Part shown: positions 16,601 to 24,870 of the stretch, piece after piece | Numbering within the stretch: the stretch's first letter is position 1 | Layout of the letters: every line of letters starts with the position of its first letter | From: Pleurocapsales cyanobacterium LEGE 10410 | GTDB taxonomy: Bacteria > Cyanobacteriota > Cyanobacteriia > Cyanobacteriales > Xenococcaceae | DNA: 64,000 nucleotides | Direction: 5' to 3' | NCBI GenBank assembly: GCA_015207195.1 | Contig: JADEXJ010000005.1 | Coordinates: forward strand, 1 to 64,000 | Program-made: the position numbers and the translations under genes | Notes under the pieces: model-generated | The model's input: only the letters and a program-made list of their open reading frames with translations | What the model was told of the DNA's origin: nothing | The model's database searches: none

Positions 16601-18055
16601 ATGATTGCTGATTCCTTTGAGTTCAAAGGCTTTAAAAAACTAGTACAAGATAAAATTCTATTTGGCAACAAGCCAACGCCAGAATTGTTAGCCATCCTCA
16701 CAGTTTATTTTGTGCAAGGGATCTTAGGATTGGCTCGCTTGGCGGTAAGCTTTTTTCTCAAAGACGATTTGGGTTTAACTCCTGCCGAAGTTGCAGTTTT
16801 AACTGGTATTTCAGCTATACCTTGGATTATTAAACCATTGTTTGGCTTTATTTCCGATGGTTTGCCTGTTTTTGGCTATCGTCGCCGACCATATCTCATC
16901 TTTTCAGGTTTATTGGGAACTGCCTCTTGGTTGGCTCTGGCTACCCTAGTCGATAATGCTTGGACAGCAACCTTAGTAATTCTTTCAACCTCTTTGTCTG
17001 TCGCCATTAGCGATGTAATTGTCGATTCTCTAATCGTTGAAAGGGCCAGAGAAGAATCTTTATCGCGAGCGGGTTCGCTACAGTCTTTATCATGGGGCAG
17101 TTCCGCTCTAGGAGGATTATTGACCGCATATTTTAGCGGATTATTGCTACAGCATCTTAGCAACGCCCAGGTATTTGAAATCACCGCTACTTTTCCGCTC
17201 ATCGTCTCAGCAGTAGCTTGGCTAATTGCCGAAGACAAAATTACTCCAGGTGATGATAACTCCGAACAAATTTCTCCCGTCAAACAGCAAATCGAGCAGC
17301 TGTGGGGGGCAATCAAGCAAAGACAAGTATGGCTGCCGATCGCCTTTTTGTTTGTCTGGCAGGCTACACCCACGGCAGATTCCGCATTTTTCTTTTTCAG
17401 CACCAATGAGTTAGGATTTGAACCAGAATTTTTGGGCAGAGTACGACTGGTAACTAGCTTTGCTTCCTTGGTTGGGATTTTTCTCTTCCAACGCTATTTA
17501 AAAACCGTTCCTTTTCGGAAAATTTTAGGCTGGAGTACTTTGATCGCAGCCGTTTTGGGGATGACAACTTTGCTCTTGGTTACCCATGCCAATCGTGCTT
17601 TAGGTATCGACGATCGCTGGTTTAGCCTGGGGGATAGTTTGATTTTAACCGTTGTCGGACAGATTACCTGGATGCCAGTCTTGGTCTTGTCAGCGCGGAT
17701 TTGTCCTAAGGGGGTAGAAGCGACTTTGTTTGCTCTATTGATGTCTATTTGGAATTTATCGGGCTTATTATCCCACGAATTTGGTGCGCTACTCACTTCC
17801 TGGCTGGGAGTAACCGAAAGCAATTTTGACAAACTCTGGCTGTTGGTTATTATCACTAATCTTTCCACACTACTTCCTCTGCCGTTTTTAGGCTGGCTGC
17901 CTTCAGGAGATCCTCAAGCAGAATTGGATAGTAACAATTTTGCCCCTGGTGAAGCTCCAGTACACCATTCGGGAGGATTTATTGAGTCGAATATTGCACC
18001 TGACCTCGTTCCCGAATTTGTGGTTAATACAGGCGTTAAGAATAATGACGATTAA
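16601..18055 (+). CDS. Folate-biopterin transporter (FBT) family protein
   Basis: A 484-residue membrane protein with about 12 hydrophobic segments. It carries family features such as LTPAEVAVLTGISAIPWIIKP, FGFISDGLPVFGYRRRPY and DVIVDSLIVERAR. Proteins of this family move folates and pteridines in cyanobacteria and plastids. The open frame extends upstream to 16493, but that start would overlap the divergent methyltransferase start, and the ATG at 16601 (MIADSFEFKGF) precedes the conserved part, so it is preferred. The gene converges with the gene at 18064, with only 8 nt between stops. Confidence 0.9.
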   Translation: MIADSFEFKGFKKLVQDKILFGNKPTPELLAILTVYFVQGILGLARLAVSFFLKDDLGLTPAEVAVLTGISAIPWIIKPLFGFISDGLPVFGYRRRPYLIFSGLLGTASWLALATLVDNAWTATLVILSTSLSVAISDVIVDSLIVERAREESLSRAGSLQSLSWGSSALGGLLTAYFSGLLLQHLSNAQVFEITATFPLIVSAVAWLIAEDKITPGDDNSEQISPVKQQIEQLWGAIKQRQVWLPIAFLFVWQATPTADSAFFFFSTNELGFEPEFLGRVRLVTSFASLVGIFLFQRYLKTVPFRKILGWSTLIAAVLGMTTLLLVTHANRALGIDDRWFSLGDSLILTVVGQITWMPVLVLSARICPKGVEATLFALLMSIWNLSGLLSHEFGALLTSWLGVTESNFDKLWLLVIITNLSTLLPLPFLGWLPSGDPQAELDSNNFAPGEAPVHHSGGFIESNIAPDLVPEFVVNTGVKNNDD

Positions 18056-18063
18056 TTGCCAGT

Positions 18064-19869
18064 TTAGGTAAGCAAAAAATGCTCTACCGCATCTCGATCT
18101 AGCAATTGAGAAATTAGATACCCTTGCCCGCGATCGCATTTTAATTTCCTCAGCAGATTTAGCTGATAATTATTTTCGATACCTGTTGCGGTGACATCCA
18201 TTTTCATCTGGTGGGCAATTTCCATAATTTGCTTGAGTAACAGAGTCACCGAGGTCTCTTGTTCTAAATTGGGATTTTCTTGACCAATATGGGCAATTAG
18301 GGAACGATCTATTTTTAATTCATCAAATTGAAAGCGATGTAGACAGGTTAGAGAAGAATAACCGACTCCAAAATTATCCAAACAAAGTCTTACCTGACGT
18401 TTTTTTAATTCTCGCAAAATCTTGATTGCAGATTTGGGATGCTCGATAACTACGGCTTCACCAAGATCGAATTTTAGATGATGCCCCTGGATTTTGCTTT
18501 TTTTCAAAATCATCTCAACCTTAGAAAGCAGGCTGGGATGAAACAGCTGTTTGGCAGACAAGTTAATACAGATCCCTAAGTTATCTCGACCTTTAAAGCT
18601 ACTTTGCCAGTGGTTGATATGGTGACAACCCTGTCTTAAAACTAAATTACCAATAGCATTCATCAATCCCATTTTTTCTGCTGGATCGATAAATTCCTGG
18701 GGTAAGATTACTCCTTGTTCGGGATGATGCCAACGAACCAAAGCTTCTAATTCTACAGTTTGCCGTGTTTTTAAAGATATTATTGGTAGATAATAATTAA
18801 CAAATTCCTGACGCTTGATTGCTTGTTTGAGTGCGATCTCATAATTAGAAAACTCCGTGTCTTTTTGGAGTTGAATATACATTTCTGGCTCAAATATCTG
18901 ATAGCGACCGCTTCTAGAACGCGCCTGCTGCATGGCAAGGTCGGCATCATTGAATAGGCGATCTGGATCTTGATAATCTTGATTGCCGATCGCTATTCCA
19001 ATATTGGCATTGACTAAAATTTGACGTTGTTTAACTTTAAAAGGCAGAGTTAATTTGTGCTGAATTTTTTCCACTACGGCGATCGCCGAGTTGATCTCCC
19101 GAATATTATCTAAAAAAATGCCAAATTCCTCACCTTCTAGGCGATAAAGTAGGGCAGATTCTGGCAGACAAGAATCAATGGCATTGGCAATCGTCATCAA
19201 TAGTTGATTACTATCAATATGGCTGATGATGTGTTTGATGTGTTTAAAGCGATCGCACTCTAGTAAGATTAGCGCGAAACAGTAATCGGGCTGTCTTTCT
19301 GTAATTTTCAAACCCTGCTTGAGCCGAGCGATTAGAGAATTGCGGTTGCCAAAGCCAGTAATTGGGTCTTGTAAGGATATTTTAAATAGTCTATCTTGTG
19401 CCTGTTTACGGCGATCGATTTCTAGCTGCAACTGTTGCTTTAGCTGCTCGTTTTGCCGAATAATTTCGCTGTTGTTGGATTTAATCGCTATTTGGTTAGC
19501 GATCCTAACTAAAATTTCTTGAAATTCACAGGATTGACTAATACAATCTACACCTCCAGCTGCAAAAGCCTGCTGTATCTGAGAGATATCCGCAGCACCG
19601 ATAAATATAACTGGAATCGCCCTGGTTTGAGCGTCGGCTTTAAGTTGCTGACATACTTGATAAGGGTTGGTATTGGGCAGCATAATATTTAGTAAAATCA
19701 ATTCCGCCCAGCCAGAAAGAGCAATCGAAATAGCTTCTGCCCCACTATTAACCTGGCGAGTTTGATAGCCATGTCGATGAAGTGTAGTAGTGAGCAAATC
19801 CAAACTGCCTGGAATGCGATCGATCAGAAGAAGATTTACGTTTTGATTGTTAGCCTGAGTTGTATTCAA
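18064..19869 (-). CDS. REC-GGDEF-EAL protein with degenerate active sites
   Basis: A 601-residue three-domain signalling protein. The receiver (about 10-128) has Asn61 in LLNIMLP where the phospho-accepting Asp belongs, and lacks the conserved Lys. The GGDEF domain (about 160-330) has EGEEF (245-249) instead of GGDEF. The EAL domain (about 340-595) keeps LEALVRW, NLSA and LKIDRS. In it the LExTE motif is changed to FDLGE, DDFG is DNFG and the AEGVE motif is ATGIE. Taken together, diguanylate cyclase activity is unlikely and phosphodiesterase activity is doubtful. It may be a c-di-GMP or protein-binding module. The start codon is TTG; no closer ATG exists before the receiver domain. Confidence 0.9.
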   Translation of the reverse strand: MNTTQANNQNVNLLLIDRIPGSLDLLTTTLHRHGYQTRQVNSGAEAISIALSGWAELILLNIMLPNTNPYQVCQQLKADAQTRAIPVIFIGAADISQIQQAFAAGGVDCISQSCEFQEILVRIANQIAIKSNNSEIIRQNEQLKQQLQLEIDRRKQAQDRLFKISLQDPITGFGNRNSLIARLKQGLKITERQPDYCFALILLECDRFKHIKHIISHIDSNQLLMTIANAIDSCLPESALLYRLEGEEFGIFLDNIREINSAIAVVEKIQHKLTLPFKVKQRQILVNANIGIAIGNQDYQDPDRLFNDADLAMQQARSRSGRYQIFEPEMYIQLQKDTEFSNYEIALKQAIKRQEFVNYYLPIISLKTRQTVELEALVRWHHPEQGVILPQEFIDPAEKMGLMNAIGNLVLRQGCHHINHWQSSFKGRDNLGICINLSAKQLFHPSLLSKVEMILKKSKIQGHHLKFDLGEAVVIEHPKSAIKILRELKKRQVRLCLDNFGVGYSSLTCLHRFQFDELKIDRSLIAHIGQENPNLEQETSVTLLLKQIMEIAHQMKMDVTATGIENNYQLNLLRKLKCDRGQGYLISQLLDRDAVEHFLLT

Positions 19870-19959
19870 GAAACCAATATAGAGAGAAGTTACTATCTAA
19901 AGCTATAGTTCCCTAAAACAAATTGAAGCTATCATCGACCTGCAAATTCTATATAAATT

Positions 19960-21636
19960 TTAATTCAGACCTAAAAGCGATCGCCACGTAGAACTTACTG
20001 ACTGCTGTATCTTAGCTAACGGCTGTTGTCGATTTAGAAATACGCGGGCGCAGTTGCGTCCTGGCATTCCCGAAATTGAACCACCTGGATGAGTTCCTGC
20101 CCCTGTAAGATATAAGTTTTTAATCGGCGTAGTGTAGTTGGCTATTTCTGGTAGAGGACGCAAGAAAATCATCTGATCTAAACCCATATCCAGATGATAA
20201 TAATTGCCCTTATACGACCCCAATCTTTCCCCCAGTTCTGCGGGACTTTCTACCCGACGAGCAATCATCGAGTCTTTAATATTGGGTGCATAGTCGGCTA
20301 GTTTATCAATTACCTTGTCGGCTACCTGGTTTTTTAGCTGATCTGTCCAGCCAGTACCATGTAGCCCCGTCCCTGCTTTGCCTGCTATTTGATACGGGGC
20401 AAAAAATTCAATCCAGAGAGTGTGCTTGCCTTCTGGGGCGAGAGTTGGGTCTAATACTGAGGGAATATCGAGATACATTGAGGGATTGGCATCGGGAATT
20501 TCTCCCATGGTTGCTAAAGAATGCGCCTGTTCGACGTGGGCTACTGAATCAGCAATCAAGACAGTACCGATTAAATGCTCTTGGTCTTCTCGTTCGTACG
20601 CGGTGAAGCGGGGCGGTTCGGATAAGGCACAGTCAATTTTGAGAATAGTTTCGTTGTTGTTGGTAATGCGACGGTCTACTTTCTCTCGAAGGTTCGGCTC
20701 GACGGCATCGGGAGCAACTAACTGTAAAAACAACCTACGGACATCAATATTAGAAATTATTCCCTGCTTGGCGAGATATTCTTTGCCCCCAGCTACCCTA
20801 ACCCCAACGGCGCGTCGATCTTCAACAATTACCTCTTTCACCATTTGTTCAGTCAAAATTTTGCCCCCTTTTGCCGTGACTAGTTTGACCAACGCCTGAG
20901 TTAATGCCCCCGTTCCTCCCTGGGGTCGAGCCATACCTGGGTGGTGACGCATTGCCAGCATCATTAATCCTGCGGTAATTCCTTTTTGGGAAGGAGGTGC
21001 GCCAATTTCGGCAGCTAGTCTGGCTAAGGGAGCTTTAACTAATTCTGTATCAAAATACTCGTTGAGCAAATCTTCAGGGGCAGTAATCATCGTGCGGATG
21101 AAGTTCAACGCCTTATCTTTAGAACCTGCGATCGCTAGAACGTCAGCCAAATTTTTGCCCTTGTAGCCTCCAGCAATACCTAAAATAGATTGGGGAGGGG
21201 CGTTAAAAAACGGCGCGATCGCGCTCATCAACTTTGACCAATAGTTAACAAACTCTACATATTTATCCGCGTCTCTGGCACTGTAACGAGCGATCTCTGT
21301 TCTGGTTTGTTCTAAAGACTGATGTGCCAAAAAATATCTCCCGTCTGGATGGGGACAAAAAGTATGGGGATCGCAGGTAAGATACTTTAAACCGTACTTA
21401 TGAAGCTGTAGCTCTTGAATAATTGGACCAAGAAAAATAAATTCATGGTCGATGGCACAAAGATTAAACTTGAATCCAGGAGCTTCTTCTGGTAAAGCCT
21501 CTTCTGTAGTTGCAGCACCGCCAGGAACGGAACGTTTTTCGAGTAACAGAACGCTATGACCAGCATTTAATAAATATGCAGCACAAACTAGACCATTGTG
21601 TCCAGCACCGATCACGATCGCATCATACGCTTCCAT
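19960..21636 (-). CDS. crtO: Beta-carotene ketolase, CrtO type
   Basis: A 558-residue FAD-dependent amine-oxidase/phytoene-desaturase-like protein. The N-terminal dinucleotide-binding motif is IGAGHNGLVCAAYLL with LLEKRSVPGGAATTEE. Long stretches such as CAIDHEFIFLGP, AEIGAPPSQKG and the C-terminal TGAGTHPGGSISGMPGRNCARVF match my recollection of the Synechocystis CrtO ketolase, which makes echinenone from beta-carotene. Length and full-length similarity support this over a desaturase. It is membrane-associated and appears monocistronic. Confidence 0.92.
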   Translation of the reverse strand: MEAYDAIVIGAGHNGLVCAAYLLNAGHSVLLLEKRSVPGGAATTEEALPEEAPGFKFNLCAIDHEFIFLGPIIQELQLHKYGLKYLTCDPHTFCPHPDGRYFLAHQSLEQTRTEIARYSARDADKYVEFVNYWSKLMSAIAPFFNAPPQSILGIAGGYKGKNLADVLAIAGSKDKALNFIRTMITAPEDLLNEYFDTELVKAPLARLAAEIGAPPSQKGITAGLMMLAMRHHPGMARPQGGTGALTQALVKLVTAKGGKILTEQMVKEVIVEDRRAVGVRVAGGKEYLAKQGIISNIDVRRLFLQLVAPDAVEPNLREKVDRRITNNNETILKIDCALSEPPRFTAYEREDQEHLIGTVLIADSVAHVEQAHSLATMGEIPDANPSMYLDIPSVLDPTLAPEGKHTLWIEFFAPYQIAGKAGTGLHGTGWTDQLKNQVADKVIDKLADYAPNIKDSMIARRVESPAELGERLGSYKGNYYHLDMGLDQMIFLRPLPEIANYTTPIKNLYLTGAGTHPGGSISGMPGRNCARVFLNRQQPLAKIQQSVSSTWRSLLGLN

Positions 21637-22184
21637 TAAGTTTATTATTCCTCTATTTGAAACTGAAAAAAGATTAATCTTTTATTGAGAATAACAAAAT
21701 AAACTGTGTCGAGTTAGGAATAGTTAGTTGCTTCGACAACTGGCTAATAATTTGGCAACCAAAAGCTAATTATCGATGATTGCTAGCTCAAAACTACTTG
21801 TTTAAGTAATAGTTTAGTTTTTTAGATAGATGCGGTTAAAACGTAATTTAAAAATATATTAAATTACCTACAGTAATTAATAACCCAGATTTTTCTCAGA
21901 CTTATACTCATTTACTCATTCCCAAAAGAACCCAAAGGTATAATCGACTTGACCAAAATATTTCTTAGCTCTACTAACGACTAACGACTAACGACTAACG
22001 ACTAACCAGCTAATCACAAGGAAATTAATTAGAACGACTAGATAATTCAGTTTAATTCAGTTTAATTAAGAAAATTAGGATTAATCGCCTTTTAAATTAT
22101 TTTTAGCAGCGGTTGGCATTCGTTATATTCTATTTATTTTGCTATACTGACTGGTACTTACGATTTTAACAACTTATTTACTAT
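21637..22184. other. Spacer upstream of crtO and the STAS gene
   Basis: About 550 AT-rich bases between divergent genes. It contains the heptamer array at 21973-22007 and a short duplication, ttcagtttaattcagtttaatt, near 22047-22068. No gene was seen. Confidence 0.5.
21973..22007 (+). repeat. Heptanucleotide tandem repeat (actaacg)
   Basis: Four perfect actaacg units are followed by one actaacc. It is a different heptamer from the gggagta array at 2808 but the same kind of element. Confidence 0.88.
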
Positions 22185-22511
22185 ATGAATTCTGTTGTTC
22201 AAATAATTGAACCCAAAGGGATTTTGGATGGCACAAAGACTACGGACTTTCAACATCAGATTGAACAAAGTATAGAAAGTGGCGTAGATACCATCTTAGT
22301 TGACTTTCAGGATGTCACCTTTATGGACAGTTCGGGTTTGGGGGCTTTGGTCAAAGCCTTAAAAACTCTGGATGCTGCTAATGTCCGATTTTATTTGTGT
22401 TCGCTCAACGAGCAAATTAAAATGTTGTTTGAGTTAACTAGTATGGATAACTATTTTGTTATTTTGGCTAATCGCGAGGAATTTACCCAACAGCTACGAG
22501 AAAAAAGTTAG
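22185..22511 (+). CDS. STAS-domain anti-sigma factor antagonist-like protein
   Basis: A 108-residue single STAS domain (SpoIIAA/RsbV type). The motif FMDSSGLGALV contains the Ser normally phosphorylated by a partner switch kinase. It probably takes part in a partner-switching circuit. No anti-sigma kinase or PP2C phosphatase lies next to it, so partners must be elsewhere. Confidence 0.88.
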   Translation: MNSVVQIIEPKGILDGTKTTDFQHQIEQSIESGVDTILVDFQDVTFMDSSGLGALVKALKTLDAANVRFYLCSLNEQIKMLFELTSMDNYFVILANREEFTQQLREKS

Positions 22512-22641
22512 TTGCCAAATATTTTAATAATTATTAAGGTAACAAGTATGGCTGAGATGATTGCTTTACGGTCGGTTTTGTTGCCTTTTTTGATGATAGT
22601 CTTTAAACCTCCAAAATTTTGATCGATTATTTATTTTGCCA

Positions 22642-24714
22642 CTAAGAACCAATAGCCTGAGCAAAACTTTGGTACAGGTTTTCGATTTTAGCCGACTCTT
22701 GACTAACCTTTTGCTCTAGCTGTTCTATTCTGGCTATTTCTACCCCACGGTCGATCTCTACTGCCTGCTTCTGCTGTAATAGATTATCTAATTCTGCTTG
22801 TCGAAACTGAATATCTTCGTTCATTCTGGTGCTTATTTCTCGTTCATAAGCCTCAAAGCATTCGGCGATCGCAGTGGCTACCTTGGGAGACTGTTCCTCG
22901 GCTATTTTTGGTAAATGTTTGACTAACTCTTTACGGGCTACTTTGACTAATTCTTTGCGGGCTTGATCGGCTTGAAAAACGCCAATACCCAAACCTAATA
23001 GAGCAAATCCGATTGGTCCTAAAACCAGTCCTGTAATGGCAGTAATCACCGTACCCACGCCATATACGGTAACAAAGTTGAGCATGATATTTTTCCAATC
23101 AAACCCAGCTCCAGCCATCGCTACACCCGCTAAATTACCTCTGGCTAAAGAAAATATACCTGCTGCCCATTTTGCCCAAGAAGGTGAATTATCTTCTGAA
23201 TCCAGCCTACTAAAGCGCGGAATTTTTTGTCCCGTGAGTTTTTCGGTAATCTGGTTAGTAACTTCGGTGTAGTTACCGCCATAGATAGTAGCAATCTGTG
23301 ATAGTTTGGCAAAGGCAGATTCCATCTCTTTTTCTGCACCGCGACTCCATTCGGCAAGTTTATCGTTAACGTATTGTTCAAAAGCCTTGGTCAATTCTCT
23401 CTCAAAGATTTCGCGTTTTCCTGAAGAAAGAAAGTCGAGGAAGTTGAGGCTAGGTTGATAGCGCATAAAGTCTGTTTCAAAAGTATTTCCCAAATTGATG
23501 ACAAAATCGCCAAAAGAATCGGCGATCGCTGCGGATTTTTCCTTGCCAATACGCTTAATTTCCTGCTGAAAATCCTGACAAATTTCGTTGAGCAATTCAA
23601 ACTCAGGAGCAACGGAGGCTATTTTTTCCTTTAATTGATCAATATCTGACTCTAATAGGGGAATTCTGCGTTCTACGGCTTCTTTCACCCGGATCTGAGT
23701 TTGTTTAGTCAAAGTTTTAGCTTGACGCAGTTCGGCGATCGCTCTTTCCTGGGTCAAAAAGATGTCTAATGCGCCCAAAAATTCGGGAAAACCCGTACCT
23801 TCGAGGGAGGCATTGCTATCTTTGATTCGTTTGCGTAACGCCATGAGGGAACAGACAGGAAAAACCCGCTCTTCGTATAGATCTCGGTCTTCAACTCGGC
23901 AATATTCGGCTAGGTTAGACTTAAATACCCGATGTAATTTGAACTCTGCTTCCGCCAATTCTTCAGGATCGTCTGGATCGATCAAGCTTTCTTTGACCTG
24001 ATCCCAAGCATTAATCAAAAAGAAAACCGTTACTCCCCGATCTTTGATGTAGTTTTCCAAATAGCGACGTTCACCCAAAGTACAGGGTTGAGTTGCCCTT
24101 AAAACGAACAAAATTGCATGACAATTATTAATGTATCCCAGAGATAATTCATTACGGGCTTCCGTGTCGTTTAAACCAGGACTATCAACAATTTCAATCC
24201 CTTTTTCCAGTAGAGACAGGGGATATTCGACAATGGCATGACTGACATGGGGAAAAGCTAGTTTCTTTTCTTGTTCTAAACGTTTTGCCTCGGCAGGATC
24301 GATAGTATAGCGAGTTTTAAAAATTTTGAAGTCGATTTCTTCTGGTTCGTCATTGTTAAAATAAACCGTAACTTTCTTTTGTGTGCCGTAGCGTAGAACA
24401 GTCAAAATTGCGGTACAGGGATTGACATCACTCGGTAAAATGTTTTCACCGATTAAAGCATTGAGGAAGGTGCTTTTGCCTCGTTTCATATCTCCCAATA
24501 CTAAAAGGCGAAATACACCTTGTTTGAGGTTGCTACTTGCCTTTTTGAGATCTTCTATCTCTCTCTCTAATTCTAATTTTCCCGACTTGTTTTGGTTGAT
24601 TTTTTCTGCCTCTTCAAGAGAATCGACAATTACCACCATAGAATTGGCAATATCTGCTTTTGCCTGGGCTACTAATCCAAGATCTTGAAGAAAATTTTGA
24701 GGATCGATCTGCAT
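22642..24714 (-). CDS. Bacterial dynamin-like GTPase
   Basis: A 690-residue protein. GTPase motifs are clear: P-loop LGDMKRGKST (73-82), switch region with TAIL, DSPGLND (G3), and NAWDQ (G4). Long helices (about 330-480) precede a hydrophobic Gly-rich segment (about 545-585, GVGTVITAITGLVLGPIGFALLGLG) like the membrane-inserting paddle of bacterial dynamin-like proteins. A coiled coil closes the chain. Likely roles are membrane remodelling or repair, perhaps of thylakoids, but no direct link is visible. It appears monocistronic. Confidence 0.88.
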   Translation of the reverse strand: MQIDPQNFLQDLGLVAQAKADIANSMVVIVDSLEEAEKINQNKSGKLELEREIEDLKKASSNLKQGVFRLLVLGDMKRGKSTFLNALIGENILPSDVNPCTAILTVLRYGTQKKVTVYFNNDEPEEIDFKIFKTRYTIDPAEAKRLEQEKKLAFPHVSHAIVEYPLSLLEKGIEIVDSPGLNDTEARNELSLGYINNCHAILFVLRATQPCTLGERRYLENYIKDRGVTVFFLINAWDQVKESLIDPDDPEELAEAEFKLHRVFKSNLAEYCRVEDRDLYEERVFPVCSLMALRKRIKDSNASLEGTGFPEFLGALDIFLTQERAIAELRQAKTLTKQTQIRVKEAVERRIPLLESDIDQLKEKIASVAPEFELLNEICQDFQQEIKRIGKEKSAAIADSFGDFVINLGNTFETDFMRYQPSLNFLDFLSSGKREIFERELTKAFEQYVNDKLAEWSRGAEKEMESAFAKLSQIATIYGGNYTEVTNQITEKLTGQKIPRFSRLDSEDNSPSWAKWAAGIFSLARGNLAGVAMAGAGFDWKNIMLNFVTVYGVGTVITAITGLVLGPIGFALLGLGIGVFQADQARKELVKVARKELVKHLPKIAEEQSPKVATAIAECFEAYEREISTRMNEDIQFRQAELDNLLQQKQAVEIDRGVEIARIEQLEQKVSQESAKIENLYQSFAQAIGS

Positions 24715-24870
24715 TGGGTTGAAGTTACTAGTTCAATGTCAACTAACCGTGCAAAAATCTACCAAAAGCTTGCTGATAAATATTTTGCACTTGAAGACTT
24801 TTCAAATTTAACCAATAATTCTCAAATGTACAAATAAACCCCGTCTACCAAAACTAAGGCGCGATCGCCG

